Below, one piece after another: positions 34,348-63,960 of a stretch of DNA of 64,000 bases; positions within the stretch are counted from its first letter, which is position 1, and each line of letters starts with the position of its first letter. This DNA comes from Amoebidium appalachense. Its lineage: Eukaryota > Ichthyosporea. Under the pieces are notes generated by a model, which saw only the letters and a list, made by a program, of their open reading frames with translations, made no database searches and was not told the origin of the DNA. Made by a program: the position numbers and the translations under genes. The stretch is from contig CAVNZM010000001.1 in assembly GCA_963693365.1 (NCBI GenBank), forward strand, positions 6,386,001-6,450,000, given 5' to 3'.

Positions 34348-34977
34348 ATAATTCATTGTAAATAAGTGTCGACCACTTAGGCTCAAGCAAAGGTGAGGAG
34401 AACGGTGGGAGAGAGGGGAGGAGAGAGGGGGGGAGGGGCGGGGAGGGGAAGGAAGGGGGGAGGGGGGAGGGGGAGGGGGGTGCTTTGGAGAATAGAAAAG
34501 AATGAAGAGAGAACATTAGCTCACGACGGTCTAAGAAGAAATGGTATCAATAACAGATAAGCCAACTTTAATATGAAAAGAATGTAATCGTTATGGGAGA
34601 AGGAGAGGAGAAGGGGGAGGCGGGGGGGGGGGGATGAAGGAAAGAAAAGACAACTGATCACAAAGATTTAACTTCGTGGAGGCAACACATAAAACAAAGA
34701 CAGACTTCATTTTTAACTATTTTCGTTTTTTGTCCCGATTGTGCCTTTTACCATTACTCAAGTTATATTTGCTTTATCTCCCCCCCCCCCCCCCTCCCCC
34801 CCCCTCCCCCCCACCACCACCCCGAGCTGCCTCCGTTCCCCACTCTCGCCCTCTTTACCCTTTCCTCCCCCTCCCTTTTCCTTCTTCCCGCAAGCTACAT
34901 CCGGCTCAATCATCTCACCATCCTTCTTGTCCCCCTCTCCCTCCATCCCTCCCCGGACATCCCCAAATCCGCCTACC

Positions 34978-35010
<33 letters not shown>

Positions 35011-36073
35011 AGAGACCGGAGGCGAAAAACAACACCCCAACGAACGAGCTTGAACAGCGATATGGTGCAGTGCACCAAACTAGCAGCACGGATAAATCCT
35101 CATCGAATAACTCGAGATGATACTCGTGCACACCAACATGCAACGAGAGATTACCACTTCAACTCTGGTAGAGCTGAAGGTGATCCCTGCTGTTTCTCAT
35201 AGAGAACGTGGCAGAATAGCACAAAACCGCAGCAAGAGGCACACAGGTGCTCTTTACGAAACCTATCTCCCTGCACACATAGCGACCAAAACTAGGAAAA
35301 AACAGCCTGAAGCCGTGCAAATACAAAACCTAACAAACACTTCGAGACTCTCCTTTGCAGTGGCTGAGAACTAGGAGACTAACAACAGACCCCTAGATGA
35401 AAGGTAATTATAAGCACGAAATCCAAACGGAACAAACGTAGTGGGAAGAGAGAAAAGAGAACGGGTAAGGATCAGCGATGAAAGACGGACGGGTGGGCAG
35501 CAGCAAGCACGGCACAAGGCCTTGGAAAAACCGGATATAAAAACAACGCGAAAAGCGCGCGTAGATGTGCCTTTGTGTGTGTGTGTGTGTGTGCGTGTGT
35601 GCGTGTGCGCGTGCGCTCGTGCGTATTTGTGTGTGTGTTTGAGCGTATGGTGCAACAGGTGTATGTGAATGTACGCAAGTCTCTGCGTGTGTTACAACGT
35701 CATCAGTGCGTGTGACGGTGTGGTGTGGGGAAAAAGTGGGTGTAAAACACGTGCGTGTAGAGTGGGGAGAAAGGGTACAATCGAAAGAGAATGAGCGACA
35801 GGGAAGAGACCCTTCCCCGTCCCCACCACCAACCCTAGCACGCCCATTCACGTGCACGAGGTGCAAACCACGCTCCAAACACACAATATTTTCAACCACG
35901 ACGTGAGTCTCATGAACGTGAAACGCACGTTGAGTCATTATACAACTAGAATCCGGAAAACAAAAAATAAGGAAGCGGATAAGGAGGGTGAACAGGTATA
36001 CAACTGGGCCGGGTACTGAAGTTTTGGGTTGCAGGAAAACACTGAAGCACGATAAGTAATTCGGGGTACCCAC

Positions 36074-36190
36074 CTTCACAGATGCAGAAGTTGCAGTAAA
36101 TCTTGATGAGTTTCGAAATGCACACTTTTGGAGTGGTCACGGTATTCTTTCTTGCCTGCCAAGTGTGGCTTCGTCTCGTACTGGCACAAC
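36074..36190 (-). CDS. Candidate upstream exon of the Arg/Gly-rich gene
   Basis: On the minus strand a short open segment ends ISKLIKIYCNFCICE followed by a strong donor (GAAG|GTGGGT). It leaves one base over, which joins in frame to the acceptor at 31,265 (next residues STWKFAPVSS). No initiation codon was identified with confidence, and the acceptor on its left could be CAG at about 36,191 or earlier. Phase agreement alone has a one-in-three chance of being accidental. Confidence 0.3.
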
Positions 36191-36199
36191 TGACAACTT

Positions 36200-37467
36200 G
36201 GGCTTTACTTCACGCGAACTTTTGGTCTAACAACTTAGCAACTCGGTTTCCCTTAGGAATTTCCGGGAATAGATGTATCCGGACAGAATAGTGTTACCCT
36301 AGCAAGTTGTTTCACACACGTGTTCCATTCCGTTAACGTTTTGGACATAAAATGAAAACAGACTGATGATGGAAACAGTTGCTTTGTTTTAGCCTAAACC
36401 ACGTGCTTGCTGCCAAGTTACTACGGTTACCAAGTGACTACTAGTACTCAGTGAGCTCTTAGCGCGCACAGAAGGTAACTTTGAAGGCCAGGCCCACCAC
36501 GTTAGAACACGTGCATAACCACACAAGGCTGTTTTCACATGTATACGCATAGTATGCATAAGGTTTCGTGCCCACAACCAGCACAGTCTTTTAAAATGTA
36601 GCGAAACATGTTTCGGTGTGCCGTCACTGCCGTGTTTCGCGAGAACTTCTGATGGGATGTGTGAATAGTCTATAATGTGTCCTCTGTGCTCGAGATATTG
36701 AATAGTGGGATCTGAGATCTGATAGTGGGTGTCCAAAAAGCAACCTATATTCCACCGTTGTTACTCTGTGTTCCAAACCCGTAACTCATAAATAAAGCAT
36801 GTAATAAACATGAATTGAATAAAATTTTGATATCTAAACGTCCCCACTCTCTTGTGGCGGAGCAAAGACCTACTTTGGCCTCCAAACCAACCACTATGCA
36901 CAAGTTTAGGTTACGACGTATTCATTGTGCAGACTAATGCATTAACGGCAGTTCATGATCACAGCCCGGAGTGATGGTGTGCGTGGGCCGAGCGGGACAC
37001 GCCAGAGTGTGCGCGTTGCGACAGACTTTCACAGGAAACACGCACAGACGTACGCAGAGGTCTAGCTGGATTTTCAGTCGGTAGATATTTCTTGACGTGA
37101 AACAACTACAAAAGAAGCGCGTCCGTATACCTAGTTCGTGTATAGCTTTTACTGAAGATAAGGAATAATCATATATATATATACAGATTCTCATATTTGG
37201 TGCTGCCTACACCATCTCGACCGTAATAAGGCCACATATATATTTAATGGTTGGATCTGCTGGCCGAAAAGATGGACTATCCCGGTAAAAAAACGAAGAT
37301 GCTGAAATTTGGACAAGTCTTGGATTTGTGGGATACTGTTGTTGCTAAATAACGCGGCAAAATAGTTGCTGACATTTCCGATCGCTAAAAAGCTCTTATT
37401 TGCAAGAGCAAAACTTTCAAGTGTACTCTAATTAAATTCTCAGCAGTTTTTCGCTCGACCAGGTTTC

Positions 37468-37536
<69 letters not shown>

Positions 37537-38589
37537 GAGAAAGGGCATGTTATGTGTTTTAATATCCGGGCACACAAGCGTGACAATGATTTTTGTACAC
37601 AAACGTTAACGCCGTATCATCGTATGTTTTGTATTATCCGAAACTATAGATATAGGGGGTTTACACACTTTTTATTGCGTGGAGACTCGCCACACTCAAC
37701 GGCCTACTGCGTTTTCCAGCGCAGCCAATCAAATGCATACCATTGGAAATTCTGCATGAGCGCATGCACATCCGTGAAAATTTTTTTTCGTGAAATTTAA
37801 CCGTCACTCATTTTCACCGCATTTGATTGGCCCAAAGGCCATGGTTCGGATACCCCAACACTTCTAAGAGGGGGGGCGAGAGTATGTCCGTACCTGCGCT
37901 CCCGGGAATTTTAGACCCCGTTTCCATATGTGTGTAACAGTATGTAACTAGTAACTACGGAAAATGGAGCCTCATCATACCAAAATACCCACATTTAGTG
38001 TAAATTTATTGATTTTTACTAAATGTAAAACCACATGCAGTCCTATGTCTGTAACGGAATTTTACGTGGCCTAAATGTCGAAACTGGAAAATCGTAAATC
38101 CGCTGTTACCACACATACGACTCGCGCCACACATATGAGTTTTGGGGGATCCATAGCTCGGAAAATATTTCGGGTAGCCTAGAACCTTGAAATAACACAT
38201 GCTCAGATGTATCCGATGATTATGAATATATACAGAACAAACTTACTACAGTTTGAGCCGAATTTGCAGAAAATGCAGAAAGAAAAAGCCCGAATTGCTC
38301 AGAAGTAATGGTTCCCGCCCTTTCCGATACGCCATCCAGCGCTAGCCTAGCCGACAGCCGCGTGTAAAACTTTTCTCGTTTCTCCTTCTGGTCATTTGGG
38401 GCGGCAGGTGGCCGTGGTTGAATTTTGGCTGACAGCAGCCTTGACTTGAAGCTGCATTCAAGTTAGGGCCGTGATCGAAATGACTACAAGATTTTTAATT
38501 TTTTTTCAATACATATTGTTACGTCTGCATATAATCATGCAGCCGGAGAGCGGCATATATATTGTGGGCTGCAGAGGCCCGATGGTGCC
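36200..38589. other. Intergenic, AT-rich, tract-poor
   Basis: No gene could be supported. A (TA)n run lies at 37,471-37,533. CCAATCA-type heptamers occur near 37,731 and 37,826. A 115-codon minus frame at 36,389-36,736 has no recognisable product. Confidence 0.6.
37471..37533. repeat. (TA)n microsatellite
   Basis: About 31 uninterrupted TA units; the only long TA run in the window. Confidence 0.95.
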
Positions 38590-38633
38590 ATGGCCATCAT
38601 GAACCGTCACAGTGAACTTCATGATCATGACCA

Positions 38634-38710
38634 CGTGATCACGGCCATCTTGAACAGCACGGCCTTGGCGCAGGAGATTAGTGCTACGTCATCAATTTCA
38701 ACAGTGACTG
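38634..38710 (+). repeat. Left terminal inverted repeat of the P-like element
   Basis: Blocks ACGGCCA, AACAG, CGGCCTTGGCGCAGG, ACGTCA and CAACAGTGACT match the right arm in inverse orientation, with one ~11-bp insertion (GATTAGTGCT region) in this arm. Confidence 0.7.
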
Positions 38711-38899
38711 GGATCGGCGGGCTGATCACTCAGTCACTCATGATCATTTCAGCTAAACTTTACTGTGTTCAGACTGGTTTGTCGAAACCACTAAGAAGGC
38801 CGTACTGTACATTATTCATATCTAATGCAGAGAAGACGTTTTTTACATACACTCGTGAATAATATACATATGCTTGCACACACAATCATCACTTTACAG

Positions 38900-39846
38900 T
38901 TACATTTGCCCGCTCATGGCCGCGAGGAGTGCCAGCTCCTCCTCCTCATCTACCTCATAATCTAGATCTGCCTCGTTGGCAGCCAGGTACCCTGGGCTGC
39001 AGGGCTGCAAAATCAGCGAAAAACAATAAGTGGTTCAAAGCTGTTCATACTACATTCCCTGCCAGTAGCTGTCATGCCAGTGCTTGCAGGTGTGGGGTGA
39101 GGGTTTGTGTTTTTCGTGGCAGTGTCACTAGCGAGTTTTTGTTGTTTGGTTTTTTCTAGCTGGCGGTCAGCTTTGTTTGCAGCTGCTTTTGCCTCCTGCT
39201 TCCTATCCCTAACGTACTGGTTGAGTGAGGTGTTAACAGTGCGCAGGATGAGAGATTTCGTAAAGGAATCTGTTTCATGCCGCACGTAGTGCACGCTGCA
39301 GGTAAAGTCTGCACGACAGGGAGTGTTGAAACTAGAAGGGTGCAGAGGGTGTTGGCTACGAATCTCTGGCTATCACACTTAAGAAACGTTTGAAAGAGCT
39401 TCTTGTTTTCCTTGTTAAGCAATTCACGTGTTGTCTTGTAGCTACACACCACGACCTCATAGAATAGTCAGAAGGCACCTTGAGCCCCCCCCGTGACTGT
39501 ACCATAATGAGTTCGAGATCCATGCTGCTAGACTGTGTGTTTGCATCAAGATTGAAGGGGCCAAAAAGCAGAGGATGGCAAGCAGTGCAGCCTACGTGTA
39601 ATGCTGTACGCGCAGCGCAGAAACCCGCTATGTATGCCATCACACTAGGTTTGTCGATTTCACTTTACCCAAGCAGGCTGCAACATCTCTCAGCATCTCG
39701 GCCACCATTGCCTCATCAACGGCCTTGCCAGCATGGTCAATTGTGTCGTTGAAGTGCTTAAGGGTGGCCCTTGCATCGCCCCCCTGTGCAAAGCCAGCAA
39801 CGCGTGCCATCTTCTGGATGCGGACACGCCTGATGGCTTCCACAAC
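38900..39846 (-). pseudogene. P-element/THAP9-like transposase, C-terminal part, frameshifted
   Basis: Reading right to left on the minus strand, a good acceptor (GTTTGCAG at 39,847) opens a frame with VVEAIRRVRIQKMARVAGF and a helical AVDEAMVAEMLRDVAACLG segment. After a stop near 39,640 another frame continues AYIAGFCAARTAL, a C-x2-C pair and VQSRGGLKVPSD. The order YIAG, CxxC, GGLxxPS is typical of the C-terminal region of P-element and THAP9 transposases. A third frame gives TTRELLNKENKKLFQTFLK, and a fourth gives ETDSFTKSLILRTVNTSLNQ with a Lys/Gln-rich helix. A final acidic segment (EVDEEEELALLAAMSGQM, TAA at 38,900) follows a TTTTGCAG acceptor. At least three frame changes show it is not functional as it stands. 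Upstream catalytic parts are not seen. Confidence 0.6.
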
Positions 39847-40030
39847 CTGCAAACAATAAAGTGTTTGTTTGCTGGGCAGGCACATGCAAACGAAAACAAG
39901 AGGGTGACAAAAGGAACCCTCACTGTGTGTGTTTTTCAGTGTGGAAAGAAGGGAGGAAGTGTGGTGATCGTGTGGCTTGAACTTTATTTATTTGGGTTGG
40001 GCCCCAAAGGCCAGGGGGGTGGTGGGGGGG

Positions 40031-40123
40031 TCTATAGCAGAGTCTGGCAGAAAAGGGGAAGGTTTAGAGTACTCAGCACTTTGCAAGCACATATCATTAT
40101 AAGGCACGGGAGGCAGAGGGGCT

Positions 40124-40159
<36 letters not shown>

Positions 40160-40214
40160 CACACACACACACAAACCGACACACACACACGGCGGGGAAG
40201 GGGGGTGGGTGGGT

Positions 40215-40248
<34 letters not shown>

Positions 40249-40632
40249 GGGGAGGGGGAGTCTGTATAGAGTCTGTTTGAAGGAAAAGCCAAAAGCTGCT
40301 TGCTTTGCATGCACATATATAGGTCACGGGAAGCAAAGGGGTTTGGTCCCCCGGAGAGGGGTGGGGTGGGGGGGGGGGGGGGGGGGGGGGGATATGGGAG
40401 TCTGGCTTTTAAGGGGAAGGTAAAAGCTACCTAGTACTTTGCAAGCACAAATAAAAAAAATTACGAGAAGCAGACAAGCTTTGCCCCCCGAAGGGGGAGG
40501 ATGGGGGGGGGGGGGGGGGGGGGGGAGGGGGGGTTGTATATGAGAGTCTCACTCGGAGGGGAAAGTAAAAGCTACATGATACTTTGCATGCACATATATA
40601 AGTTATGGGAAGCAGAAGGGCTTTGGTCCCTG
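40031..40632. repeat. Four tandem ~100-bp units separated by G/C homopolymers
   Basis: Units near 40,031-40,124, 40,259-40,356, 40,391-40,495 and 40,535-40,632 share AGTCT, GGGGAA(A/G)G, AAAGCTAC or related, ACTTTGCA(A/T)GCACA, ATATA, GGGA(A/G)GCAGA and GGGCTT-GC/GG-CCC. Each is followed by a C or G homopolymer of 20-40 bp, giving a period of about 130-230 bp. Confidence 0.8.
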
Positions 40633-40645
40633 TGAACCGAGTCGA

Positions 40646-40812
40646 TCATGAGGAAAAGGTACGTGCCGGGTAGACAGGGATGGGGAACCTTACGGGTATC
40701 CTTTTGCAGCCGCGTGCATTCGCAATTTTCTTGAAATGCGCACGGTTGATTGCATTGTTGTCACGGATCAACACAATGGGCCAGCTGATACCGAGTGTCC
40801 CAGGGGAGCCCG
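40646..40812 (-). pseudogene. Possible upstream fragment of the P-like transposase
   Basis: Minus frame reading GISWPIVLIRDNNAINRAHF and then KKIANARGCKRIPVRFPIP, ending at 40,646 and preceded by a poly-A/T run (40,816-40,850). It lies inside the element, on the same strand and upstream of the C-terminal fragments. Weakly supported: the segment is short and I cannot place it in the family with certainty. Confidence 0.3.
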
Positions 40813-40851
<39 letters not shown>

Positions 40852-41249
40852 GGGGAACCCCAACTAATTGATTTCTCTTAGTCTTTATGGTGTCTCGTAG
40901 AGAAAGTAAACCCTGATATATAATCATCATCCGACATCTATGAAGGTGATCATGATATACCGCTGAGGGGATATTCCGAGCAAAACCCCCCCATACCTGA
41001 GACTGGTCTCTCTTTGCCTCGAGTAAATATGCGTGAACCCCCATTCAGATCTATAGACCAATTTAGATTTACTAATTGAGAATCTCAATGTGTTTGCTTC
41101 GCTCTTGGGAGATCTAGCCAGCCGAGCTGGCGAAATGAAGGGCTGGCCATATACCAAATCCTGCTTATAATGCTTAAAATCAATAATTTGAACGGAAAAG
41201 GGGCTTTCGCTCCATTAATAAATAATTTGATAAACAAAGCAACAAGCAA

Positions 41250-41645
41250 TTTTTGTATAAGCAACATGGGGTGTCCGGCGCCTATTTCGTAGCGAAAACA
41301 GGCAAAAACCATAATTTCATCATAGACGATCGACCTCGAGGCAAGCCTTTACACGGTGGTAAGAGGCTATAGACAAGACGGGTTTTGATGATTTTAGCGA
41401 TGTAGGCGTTGTCGGAGCACCCCGACTGATTATATCATTTTTGCGCGTCTTTTTATTTCCTAAAACTTTTTCTTATGGACGGACGAAAACCAGCTTTCTA
41501 AGTAAAATCGGGGCCTAACTGCTTTTGAGAAGCTGTCGGTCTGAGATTTTGGCCTGTCACCGCCTGAGCGGCCCTTACCTTGGCCCTTACTTGGCGCAAC
41601 CAATCACAAGATTCGAATTGTCCCGGTGAGCCATATAAGGTTAGG
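41250..41645. repeat. Dispersed ~390-bp repeat, copy 2
   Basis: Collinear with 18,320-18,690 (blocks GGGTGTCCG, AAAACAGGCAAAAAC, ATAGACGAT, GCGTTG, CACCCCGACT, CAACCAATCA, CCATATA). It lies inside the P-like element just internal to the right terminal repeat, so the intronic copy may be a remnant of a related transposon. Confidence 0.75.
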
Positions 41646-41759
41646 CAGAATTTGAAGAAAATCATTTCTAAGTACCGGTCTATTCGGACACGAGGGCGCT
41701 GAGGCTGGCAACCGTACCGCATTCGTCTTGTCCTCGATCGGCACCCACGCGGCATGATT

Positions 41760-41828
41760 AGTCACTGTTGAGATTGACTGGTGACGTCCTGCGCCAAGGC
41801 CGTCACTGTTGAATTTGGCCGTGCACGT
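41760..41828 (-). repeat. Right terminal inverted repeat of the P-like element
   Basis: Inverse complement reads ACGGCCAAATTCAACAGTGA, CGGCCTTGGCGCAGG, ACGTCACC, CAACAGTGACT, matching the left arm. Confidence 0.7.
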
Positions 41829-42608
41829 ACAATAATCACCGACTCACGAGTCACGACGCAAGATGATGCACGCGTAAATATATCCAGATGCATTCCATCC
41901 TTCAATTGTGAGAGCTTGCCAAGCAGGCTCTGAATAATGCTGGCGTATGTAATAGTGGGTGATCATTGTGCTCACCTCAATTGCTCCGGCAATTATAGCA
42001 TATAAATACATCTCTCTGATGTGTATATTGAAAATTATTTTAAATCTTTTACCTAGCACTTGAACCATCTTACAGAGCGGGACATGCTTACGATACACAA
42101 AGGCCTCGGAATGAACAAGGGTATAGTGAACGCTTTTGATTGGCTATTTGTGGATTCAAGATAAGGAGAGAATAGCGCTCGAGCATAGTGTTGGGCTGAA
42201 ACACCTGCAGGCTAGTTAGTCTCTACATGTCTAAGTTTGTTTAATTTTTTCTGGATTTTTTATAAAAGAACAAGGGAATTAATGATAGCTTCACAGTAGC
42301 TGGCAGCTAAACAGCCGTGTTCTGAACTTCAGATCTAGACATGGGATCGGAATGCAGAAACAGTCTCTCTAGAATGCAAAGATCGCATGAGCACCAGCGG
42401 CAAATTGAAGTTTTATCGTTCGTACATCGCAATAATTTTAAAATGATTAGTCACTGACACCAAGCTTGAGACAGCCGGAAAATCTGAAAATCTCGTGTGC
42501 TCCTATTTTGTGGAAATCTTTAACAATTTCATTGTAAATAAAAGCCTACGAGCTAAAAAACAACAACTTGGAACTAATGGAAGACATGTTGCTGAAACCT
42601 TTCAAACG

Positions 42609-42975
42609 TTGGGGGAGCCGCTGCGGCCGAGCGGGTAAGCTGCTCGCCTCCGACGCAGGAGGCACCTGGGTCGAATCCCGGGATGTAGCGCATTGAGGAT
42701 CGGATGCCCTGATGGGACTCGCCTGGGTGCAGAACTATGGCAATGGCCCTCTAAGCTAACTCCAACCGGGGTAGTCAAGGATCGGATGCCTTGGCTATTC
42801 CGGAAAGCTTTTTGGTGTATGATTATTTAAGTGGTGTATGATTATTTAAGTCGTTATCTCCTCCGTATCCGAGAGTGAGGGCTTTTGTATTTCCTTCTCC
42901 GAGATATCGGTGATATCTCGATGGCTTCTATTTTGCTGAGCATATCAATAAAGTCATTATAAAAAATAAAAAATA
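42609..42975 (+). mobile_element. tRNA-derived SINE-like element
   Basis: The 5' head (about 42,614-42,690) resembles a tRNA: an A-box-like GCGGCCGAGCGGG, an anticodon-like hairpin GCCTCC-GACGCA-GGAGGC, and a B-box GGGTCGAATCCC within a T-arm-like hairpin. The body has an internal echo (GGATCGGATGCC at about 42,699 and 42,779) and a duplicated TGGTGTATGATTATTTAAG (from about 42,812). The 3' end is A-rich (CAATAAAGTCATTATAAAAA, then AATAAAAAATAA). Pol III promoter boxes at the head, a unique body and an A-rich tail define a SINE. No second copy is present in this window, so its repetitive nature is inferred. Confidence 0.65.
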
Positions 42976-43047
42976 AATTCAGAGCTGTTAACCCCGGCAC
43001 TATTGCACTGACGTTACAATGGCGCTGCAGCTGGGCCCAGCGCTAAG

Positions 43048-43067
43048 CAGACTGCACGTGCAGTCTG
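43048..43067. repeat. Perfect 20-bp palindrome
   Basis: CAGACTGCACGTGCAGTCTG equals its own inverse complement; an E-box-like CACGTG lies at its centre. Confidence 0.9.
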
Positions 43068-43076
43068 GAAACCGCC

Positions 43077-43530
43077 GGCCGTGAGACTAACACGTACTGA
43101 CGTGTTGCCGCACGTGCGACGTTATACATCTAATTCAGGCGGCTTTTAAGCAAAAAAAAAAAAAACAAAAAAAAAAACAAAAAAGGAGACACCGCCTCAG
43201 TAGGTGGTAGGCCGTGAGACAAACTTTGCAATAATTGACTCAGGTAAGTTCAGAATATCTGTGACTTTTTTTGATGTACATGGTCTACACATTTTTTTGA
43301 CTATTGTTAGGCCTGGGCCACATGATTTCATGACGATTGATGTATACGAAGTCAGTGACTGTCTTCTTGTGGCGCTCCGTAGGTCGATCTACTACATGAT
43401 AAAGTCCGCCGGAGTCCACCTGCATCTAACACGTACTGACGTGTTGCCGCACGTGCGACGTTTTTACATCTACTTAGGTTAAAAAAAAAAAAAAAAAAAA
43501 AAAGGAGACACCGCCTCAGTAGGTGGTAGC
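43077..43530 (+). repeat. Direct repeat pair of ~100-120 bp
   Basis: 43,089-43,210 and 43,428-43,529 share ACACGTACTGACGTGTTGCC, GCACGTGCGACGTT, ACATCTA, a poly-A stretch and GGAGACACCGCCTCAGTAGG followed by TGGTAG. A partial third start (GGCCGTGAGAC) occurs at about 43,077 and 43,209. The poly-A length differs between copies. Confidence 0.85.
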
Positions 43531-44084
43531 ACCTGCATATACCGGGGTAGACTCTGTTTACAAGTTATCATACTGCATACGTACCGCCTGACTACGCATT
43601 ATTGTAACTAATCTAACATAAATTTAATAATTGAAGAAATAGTATTCATGATCAATCCAGTGGCACGGCTGGTGGAGCCTTTGCCAAGTTGAGTGACCTT
43701 GCCACACCGTCACATAACATTTGTGGGGCTATAATCTGAACACAAGGAAAACTGAATGGCAACTACAATAGAAACACTACAGCCTATCAAAGAAAGACTT
43801 CTTCCCTTTTTGTTCTTTCTTTCTTTCTTTTTTTCCCCCTCCTCCCCTCCCGTTAGTTTATATCAGTCGAATATGTTTTGTGCACTCGCAGAAACATCTG
43901 GAAGACTCAACAATTGCAATTCGTCTCGACAATTAAAGTTTAACCATAAAGTTTCAAAATTTAGTGAGATCAACCTTCCGTGTGTGTACATTGCATTTAT
44001 TATGTGACACGACACCGTGAGTCAGACGGTGTGTCGGCCCTTGCCACTCAGTGGTTACCAGCTTGTAGTGTGTACACCGTGTGT

Positions 44085-44138
<54 letters not shown>

Positions 44139-44511
44139 ACGCGCGTGTGATACTATACTGAGTGTGTGTGGGACCCAACCGGGTCACCGTGGGGGATTGG
44201 TGGTCACGTGGGGCGAGCACCCGAAGCGTTAGTTATGTCCGGTATATGTACAATATAGTATTAAATTGCTAAGGACATCCGCCTGAACATAGAACAGGCT
44301 AAAAAAAATCAGGAGTCAACCGATCCCCGGGCCGGAGTCCGCAATACGGACCAATTATGGGTGGAAATGATTCCTGCGATCGACCGAACCTGACAGTTTG
44401 AGACTGAGGTATGCGTTTGGCAGCATGCAGTGATTCTGGCCCCATTGGCAACATTTTCCCAAAAATTAAACCGATAAAATAATCACTCAAATGATTTGGC
44501 CATCCAAAAAG

Positions 44512-63628
<19,117 letters not shown>

Positions 63629-63919
63629 CTGTGTGGGAAAGATTGAACTTAGTTGAGGTTGTGTGAGTGGGGGGGGGGGGGGGGGGGGGGGGGAGGGGGG
63701 GAGGGGGGGAAGGGGTATAACTTGTTGAAAGTGGATACGAGGGAGGAATGTTGGGTATGCTAATGACGTAGACAGAGATGTGAACGGTGTTCTAGGTCAA
63801 GGTGCAAAGTGCATGCCATAGTGGTTGAGTCAACATGGGCACAGTCTCATACAAGTATGAAACAAGCTCCCCGTGGCATGTGAGTATGTTTGCCATCGGT
63901 TGGGGCCGGGGGTGGAGGG

Positions 63920-63960
<41 letters not shown>

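Larger units (their letters stand above)
31266..36073. other. Gene-poor interval, possibly the first intron of the Arg/Gly-rich gene
   Basis: No supported exon. It holds AC/GT arrays, G homopolymers (31,796-31,822, 33,669-33,690, 34,079-34,098, 34,140-34,160, 34,318-34,345), a CTTTT run and a poly-A run (34,979-35,006). The tract-rich make-up resembles introns elsewhere in the window rather than the tract-poor intergenic DNA, which fits an intron (inference). Confidence 0.4.
38592..41868 (-). mobile_element. Decayed P-element/THAP9-type DNA transposon (~3.3 kb)
   Basis: Two imperfect inverted repeats of about 75-80 bp bracket transposase-like coding fragments. The left arm (about 38,634-38,710) and the inverse complement of the right arm (about 41,760-41,828) share ACGGCCA, CGGCCTTGGCGCAGG, ACGTCA and CAACAGTGACT in the same order. 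CATCAT or GATGATG lies just outside each arm and may mark the true ends; P-element termini begin CATGATG. Inside are frameshifted transposase fragments (38,900-39,846 and perhaps 40,646-40,812), four tandem units (40,031-40,632) and a copy of the dispersed repeat (41,250-41,645). No 8-bp target duplication was identified. Confidence 0.6.
41869..44511. other. Intergenic region left of NCAPG2
   Basis: No coding gene is supported. It holds the SINE-like element, the 20-bp palindrome, the direct repeat pair and a (GT)n run at 44,092-44,135. A CCAAT-type TGATTGGC lies near 42,138. A 92-codon plus frame (43,204-43,482) spans the repeat spacer and has no recognisable product. Confidence 0.6.

Noticed and set aside
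36389-36736. 115-codon minus-strand frame
   Set aside because: No recognisable motif, no splice context, and such lengths are expected by chance in this interval.
38590-38862. 90-codon plus-strand frame
   Set aside because: It overlaps the left terminal repeat of the P-like element; its open frame follows from the repeat sequence and has no family match.
42614-42690. Functional tRNA gene
   Set aside because: Box-like motifs are present, but the anticodon loop length is wrong and no clean acceptor stem could be closed; the A-rich 3' extension fits a SINE better.
63840-63898. First exon of NCAPG2 starting MANILTCHGELVSYL with donor GTATGAG on the minus strand
   Set aside because: It ends in phase 2 whereas the next exon needs phase 0, and the peptide shows no clear resemblance to NCAPG2 N termini; another start (MPRGACFIL) fits the phase but has no family support.
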